Positions 60,207-64,000 of a DNA stretch of 64,000 nucleotides are shown here, in pieces. The notes beneath the pieces are model-generated. The model saw only the letters and a list, made by a program, of their open reading frames with translations. It was not told the DNA's origin and ran no database searches. Each line of letters starts with the position of its first letter. Positions within the stretch are counted from its first letter, which is position 1. The translations under genes and the position numbers were made by a program. Source of the stretch: Ulvibacter algarum (GTDB taxonomy: Bacteria; Bacteroidota; Bacteroidia; Flavobacteriales; Flavobacteriaceae); the NCBI GenBank assembly GCA_947488905.1, contig CANLBJ010000003.1, forward strand, positions 248,001 through 312,000. The letters are read 5' to 3'.

Positions 60207-62177
60207 TTACAAAAAGAAATCCCAAACCAAGCCAAATCTTATAAAACCATCACGATAAGGGTAACCCGGTGCAGCAAAGTGATCGTTTGTGGTTTTAAAG
60301 AGTGCATTTACATGCTCATATTTCACATAAATACGGGTCTGTCGTACTTTTGCATTGAAGAATAAATCTATCATTGGGAAACCTCCTATTTCTTGTTCGT
60401 CTTGAACATAAAACTCTCCCAGCACAGGGCTGTAAGCATCCATTTCATATTTAGGAAAATACTTAAAGGTAACTCCGGTTTGCAAATACAATGCCTTTTT
60501 AAACCAATGATCCTGGTAGTAAAGAGTGTTACGTGTTATAAAGCTAGGCACTTTAAATACGTCTGCACCACTAGACACGTTTTGATATAAAATAGTATTT
60601 GCTAATCTAAAATTTCTGTACTTAAATTCTTTCTCTAGTTTTACCTTGAGATAATCTACACGCTCTGCAGACTGAAAAGGAGTTGGTTGGCTTATAACTT
60701 CTGCTATTTCTTCTGTCGCTGGCTCTAATATTGTAGTGCCAAAATAAGTGTAGTTATCAATGCCAGAGTATGAAACATTCACATTTCCGAAGGTAGGAGA
60801 CTCAAAACCAAAATTAAGCTCTTGCGTTTTTACATTATCAAAATTGTTTTGCCAGTTATAACTTACATAATCACTCTGGTAAAGAAGCGTATTAAAATTA
60901 GGCGCCACACTATGTATTTTTAATCCCGCAACTGCTTTTATATCTTTAAGAAAAGTAAAACTGGCCTTCCCTGTAAGATAAGCTCCATCATATGGCCCAC
61001 TAATGTTTACGGCCCCTTTACCCTGTAAATCAAAACCTTTATATGTTTTTTGATAGCTTGCTCCTGCTGCTAGAATGCCTCCTTTTAGTCTATTCTCTAT
61101 TCTGCCTTCATCTAGAATAAGAACAGAGTTATAGCCATAATTAAAGTTTGTATAATCTATAAATGCCCCCACTTTACCAATGAGATTGTTGTCAAAACGC
61201 GCGTACATTTTTGTGTTAAAATTTTGCAGTCGCACTAGCTCTCTTAGGCCAGAACTCTCATATGCATCTCCATAATCATCATAAGCTGTGTCTTGTTGAT
61301 ATCTGTATTGCTTTTCTTCATACTTAAGCTCATTACCTACAGCAAGTAGCGTGTGACTCACACTATCTTGTTGTTTAATTATGTGATATTCTTGATCTAC
61401 ATAATATCTTATTCCTTGTAAAAAATTCTCTGCATCATCATAGTTTACCTCTAGTCTGCCTCTATCATTAAAATTACTATCATCACTTATGTACAAAGGC
61501 AATGCATCATCTGTAATACCACCATTTTGTCTATTAAGAATATCTTGTGCTGCTAGATGTGCTCTTAAAAAATAGCGTTTGTTTTTACTAAAATAGCTAG
61601 TGGTAAATCTAAAATTACCTGTACTAGTAAGTCTATTTTGCAAATTACCTAGAGATCGAACCCCCTTGTAGGCCAGAGAAAAATTAAACTGGCGTGATGT
61701 ATTTATTGCAAATAACCCATCTAGTTGTTGCCCTTGCTGGAAAGCTGTTTTAAAATAAAATTCTGTGAGCGGTGTAGGCACTTCATAATAAAGTATGTCT
61801 TCTACTTCCATATAATTGCGGTGCTGTGCTCTTGCTCCAAATAATGGCTTTAAATTAACGTCATCAAAAGATTTTGCAAGTTCATTGTATGGAGTCCCCA
61901 CATTTGCAAAGGGTAACAACTCAAACGTATCTTCTCTTAAATAGTTAAACTTATATTGCTTCTCTATGGTAAGTGTGGTATCTACAAAAGAGGTATCTCT
62001 ATCTGCACTAATAATCTTGTATAAGTCTATAGGTGCTTTCTTTTGTTTATTTACACCGTTTTGATAATTAGGATTATTATTTTGGTTTGTGCCTTGCTGG
62101 TTGTTATTGCCACCTATTTGCCCAAAAGAAAGTAGAGGCAAAAGTATTATTGATAAATGTAGCAAGCAGTTTTTCAT
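60207..62177 (-). CDS. Putative porin (Porin_10-like outer-membrane protein)
   Basis: A 656-aa outer-membrane protein. The signal peptide is about residues 1-19, followed by a Q/N-rich low-complexity stretch (residues 20-45). The rest is a long series of amphipathic beta-strands ending in an aromatic residue (...VWDFFL), as expected for a beta-barrel inserted by BamA. It resembles the Bacteroidota putative porin family PF14121. Solute specificity is unknown. It is a single gene between convergent and divergent neighbours. Confidence 0.8.
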   Translation of the reverse strand: MKNCLLHLSIILLPLLSFGQIGGNNNQQGTNQNNNPNYQNGVNKQKKAPIDLYKIISADRDTSFVDTTLTIEKQYKFNYLREDTFELLPFANVGTPYNELAKSFDDVNLKPLFGARAQHRNYMEVEDILYYEVPTPLTEFYFKTAFQQGQQLDGLFAINTSRQFNFSLAYKGVRSLGNLQNRLTSTGNFRFTTSYFSKNKRYFLRAHLAAQDILNRQNGGITDDALPLYISDDSNFNDRGRLEVNYDDAENFLQGIRYYVDQEYHIIKQQDSVSHTLLAVGNELKYEEKQYRYQQDTAYDDYGDAYESSGLRELVRLQNFNTKMYARFDNNLIGKVGAFIDYTNFNYGYNSVLILDEGRIENRLKGGILAAGASYQKTYKGFDLQGKGAVNISGPYDGAYLTGKASFTFLKDIKAVAGLKIHSVAPNFNTLLYQSDYVSYNWQNNFDNVKTQELNFGFESPTFGNVNVSYSGIDNYTYFGTTILEPATEEIAEVISQPTPFQSAERVDYLKVKLEKEFKYRNFRLANTILYQNVSSGADVFKVPSFITRNTLYYQDHWFKKALYLQTGVTFKYFPKYEMDAYSPVLGEFYVQDEQEIGGFPMIDLFFNAKVRQTRIYVKYEHVNALFKTTNDHFAAPGYPYRDGFIRFGLVWDFFL

Positions 62178-62268
62178 AGTCTATAATAGAATAGGCAAAT
62201 ATAAATGTTTAGATACTATTACAGAAAGAACGATGGTTTAATAGAAATCTTATTTGTAATTTGCCTTT

Positions 62269-62868
62269 GTGTTACAATTAAAAATAAATAAGTCACTTAT
62301 AGAATGCGGCACAGATGAAGCTGGTCGCGGTTGTTTATCAGGTCCTGTGACTGCTGCTGCAGTTATTTTACCAGATGATTTTTCGCACCCCTGGCTTACA
62401 GACTCTAAACAACTGAGTCATAAAAAAAGAATGGAATTAAAACCCATAATTGAAGCAGAAGCTATAAGTTTTGGCGTATGTCACGTGATGATGGATGAGA
62501 TTGATAAAATTAACATCTTAAACGCCTCTATTCTTGGCATGCATCGCTCTATTGATCAACTCACTCCTACCCCACAATTTATAGCCATAGACGGTAACAG
62601 ATTTAAACCCTATTCTAAAATACCCTACGAGTGCGTTGTTAAAGGCGACGGAAAGTTTCTGCACATTGCTGCCGCTTCTATTTTAGCAAAAACATATAGA
62701 GATATTTACATGCAAGAACTGCACGAAGAATTTCCTATGTATAACTGGCAGCAAAACAAAGGCTACCCCACAAAAGAGCATCGAGCAGCTATTAGAAAAC
62801 ACGGTTCAACACCTTATCACCGCAAAAGTTTTAGACTACTGCCAGAGCAACTTAAATTAAAAGTATAA
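62269..62868 (+). CDS. rnhB: Ribonuclease HII
   Basis: A 199-aa enzyme cleaving RNA in RNA-DNA hybrids, especially single ribonucleotides. Start is a GTG. The catalytic D-E motif is [15 protein letters not shown] (about residues 13-27). Further acidic residues are in AIDGNRFKP and [20 protein letters not shown]. It lies 92 nt from the divergent porin start, followed by a lipoprotein gene on the same strand. Confidence 0.95.
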   Translation: MLQLKINKSLIECGTDEAGRGCLSGPVTAAAVILPDDFSHPWLTDSKQLSHKKRMELKPIIEAEAISFGVCHVMMDEIDKINILNASILGMHRSIDQLTPTPQFIAIDGNRFKPYSKIPYECVVKGDGKFLHIAAASILAKTYRDIYMQELHEEFPMYNWQQNKGYPTKEHRAAIRKHGSTPYHRKSFRLLPEQLKLKV

Positions 62869-62927
62869 GTGTTGAAAACCATCTAAAAACTTTCATATGA
62901 GAAGACCTATCTCTGCTCCTTGTTCGT

Positions 62928-62935
62928 TATTTTTG
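62928..62935 (+). promoter_or_regulatory. Putative -7 promoter box only 4 nt before an ATG (leaderless candidate)
   Basis: TATTTTTG fits TAnnTTTG, with four bases (TAGG) to the ATG at 62940. This repeats the arrangement seen at 16816. Confidence 0.5.
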
Positions 62936-62939
62936 TAGG

Positions 62940-64000
62940 ATGAAGAAGGTGTTTATTCTAGTATGGTTTACCATTATCACGTGTGTTTTTAGCTGCACAA
63001 ACAGCAAAAACTACAAAGGCCTGCCTTATGATTACCTAGGCAATGACACTACAAACATCTTAAAAGTAACCAACCCAGAGCAACTTGCACTAGACATTAA
63101 AGCTAATGATCTTTTAAACAAAACTGGCAATCCCATTTTATCATTTATAAGTACTTCGGAAATATTAAGCAACTGGAAATCGCAACATCCATTTTACTTT
63201 AGCACAAAAGATGATGGTGAGAATACAAGCATTGTGTTTACAAAAATAAAAGATACGCTCTCTTTTAAAGCAGATTCAATACCTAAAGCTATTATTGAAA
63301 ACTTCTCAATTAAAGAAAGATTGGCTCAAAAAATAGTATTAAACAAAGACTCTCTGTTTATGACAGAAAAAGATAGTGTGACTATTTTTTCTACAAGCAG
63401 GCAATCTTTGATCTCTATAGTAGAACAAAAGGAAAACCATATAGATCAAGACCTAATAAAACTACTTGAGTTTTCTAAGGACGGAGAGATTGTATCAACA
63501 GGAATAACAAGTTTATATGCTCATAACGTTTCCGAAGTAAAAAACATGAAGCGCTCTCAAGAGATGCATATTTTGCCAGACGGCATTCAAGTTTCTGGTA
63601 TCATAAAAAGTAAAGACAGCAGCCTAATAGATGTATTTAAAGGTCAAACTCCTCAAGCTAGTAAAGTTGCTGCAATTGTGCCCAGTGATTTTAATACCGT
63701 AAAAGGTTTTACGTTTTCTGACGCAGGTCTTTTAATTAAATCTCTAAAAAGATATAAAAAAGACACTACAATAACCGCGGTACACCCACTGCTAGAAACA
63801 ATAACAGAAATTGCAGAAGTTCATCTCTCAAAAGACCGCACACTCATAATGTCTAGTATAGATATGCCTCAATCACTAGCTTCTATTGATATAGATATTA
63901 AAGAGTTTGAAACTTTTAGAGACATTACTATTTATGAGAATAACATCTCTAGCTTATTAGTTGCATCTTTTGAGCCACTACTGTCTGGTTCAGACTATCC
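62940..64000 (+). CDS. Large hypothetical lipoprotein, 3' end cut by the window
   Basis: An open frame from the ATG at 62940 runs off the window end (at least 353 codons). It begins MKKVFILVWFTIITCVFSC, a signal peptide with a lipobox Cys near residue 19. The visible part is alpha/beta mixed with no recognised catalytic motif. I recall a similar large lipoprotein downstream of rnhB in other flavobacteria but know no function. Two copies of the TTTCCGAAG 9-mer lie inside it in opposite orientations. The missing C-terminus prevents further classification. Confidence 0.75.
   Translation, partial: MKKVFILVWFTIITCVFSCTNSKNYKGLPYDYLGNDTTNILKVTNPEQLALDIKANDLLNKTGNPILSFISTSEILSNWKSQHPFYFSTKDDGENTSIVFTKIKDTLSFKADSIPKAIIENFSIKERLAQKIVLNKDSLFMTEKDSVTIFSTSRQSLISIVEQKENHIDQDLIKLLEFSKDGEIVSTGITSLYAHNVSEVKNMKRSQEMHILPDGIQVSGIIKSKDSSLIDVFKGQTPQASKVAAIVPSDFNTVKGFTFSDAGLLIKSLKRYKKDTTITAVHPLLETITEIAEVHLSKDRTLIMSSIDMPQSLASIDIDIKEFETFRDITIYENNISSLLVASFEPLLSGSDY

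Overview
The window looks like a chromosomal segment of a marine-type member of the Flavobacteriaceae (Bacteroidota). Base composition is AT-rich, roughly 36% GC by eye. Putative promoters carry the Bacteroidota -7 box TAnnTTTG, and Shine-Dalgarno sites are mostly absent. Secreted proteins end in type IX secretion (T9SS) sorting domains. Many families are typical of this phylum: DUF4296, DUF4271, DUF3098, DUF3127, Porin_10-like porin, and an arginine decarboxylase with a deoxyhypusine-synthase-like protein. I cannot fix the genus. I recognised no rRNA, tRNA, CRISPR array, prophage or complete insertion sequence.

Layout. 0-7 kb: glutaryl-CoA-dehydrogenase-like enzyme, phosphoesterase, SGNH hydrolase, then a leftward ferredoxin / ferredoxin-NADP reductase pair, NifU-like and Mrp Fe-S carriers, an alkyltransferase-like protein and a LysE exporter. 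7-15 kb: trmB, a glycosyltransferase, a PhoR/PhoB-type two-component pair, a T9SS-secreted protein, and a LuxE-like / transglutaminase-like / DUF350-like cluster. 15-26 kb: housekeeping genes (tyrS, pyrC, a DPM1-like glycosyltransferase, hemD, pckA, a saccharopine-dehydrogenase-type enzyme). 26-34 kb: leuS, a UbiA enzyme, ftsX, DUF3098, uppP and truB. 34-41 kb: tag, a secreted peptidyl-arginine-deiminase-like enzyme, aat, an orphan sensor kinase and a hexanucleotide microsatellite. 41-48 kb: AraC / aldehyde dehydrogenase / DUF779, a peptidase divergent from a TolB-like lipoprotein, and a mannosyltransferase-like membrane protein. 47.9-48.9 kb: a RES/Xre toxin-antitoxin pair. 49-55 kb: a polyamine gene cluster (speA, speB, DHS-like, GNAT-nitrilase fusion) preceded by an unusual GC-richer structured segment. 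55-64 kb: a pseudouridine-synthase-like protein that appears to lack the catalytic Asp, a nitrilase, a flavoprotein, a porin, rnhB and a lipoprotein cut by the window end.

Functional links. The Fe-S carriers NifU-like and Mrp lie next to a ferredoxin and its reductase. speA to agmatinase gives putrescine, which the DHS-like enzyme could lengthen. The AraC regulator is divergent from an aldehyde dehydrogenase and DUF779. ftsX, uppP and truB form a familiar flavobacterial block.

The most unusual signals are not genes. First, the 9-mer TTTCCGAAG occurs at least 18 times on both strands and in all reading frames. Second, a dispersed palindromic element with core TCGACTRCGCTC occurs four times, two of them inside coding sequences. 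Third, a GC-richer segment with several stems lies upstream of speA. Fourth, two operator-like palindromes 21 bp apart cover the toxin-antitoxin promoter. Fifth, several promoters sit so close to the start codon that leaderless mRNAs are predicted.
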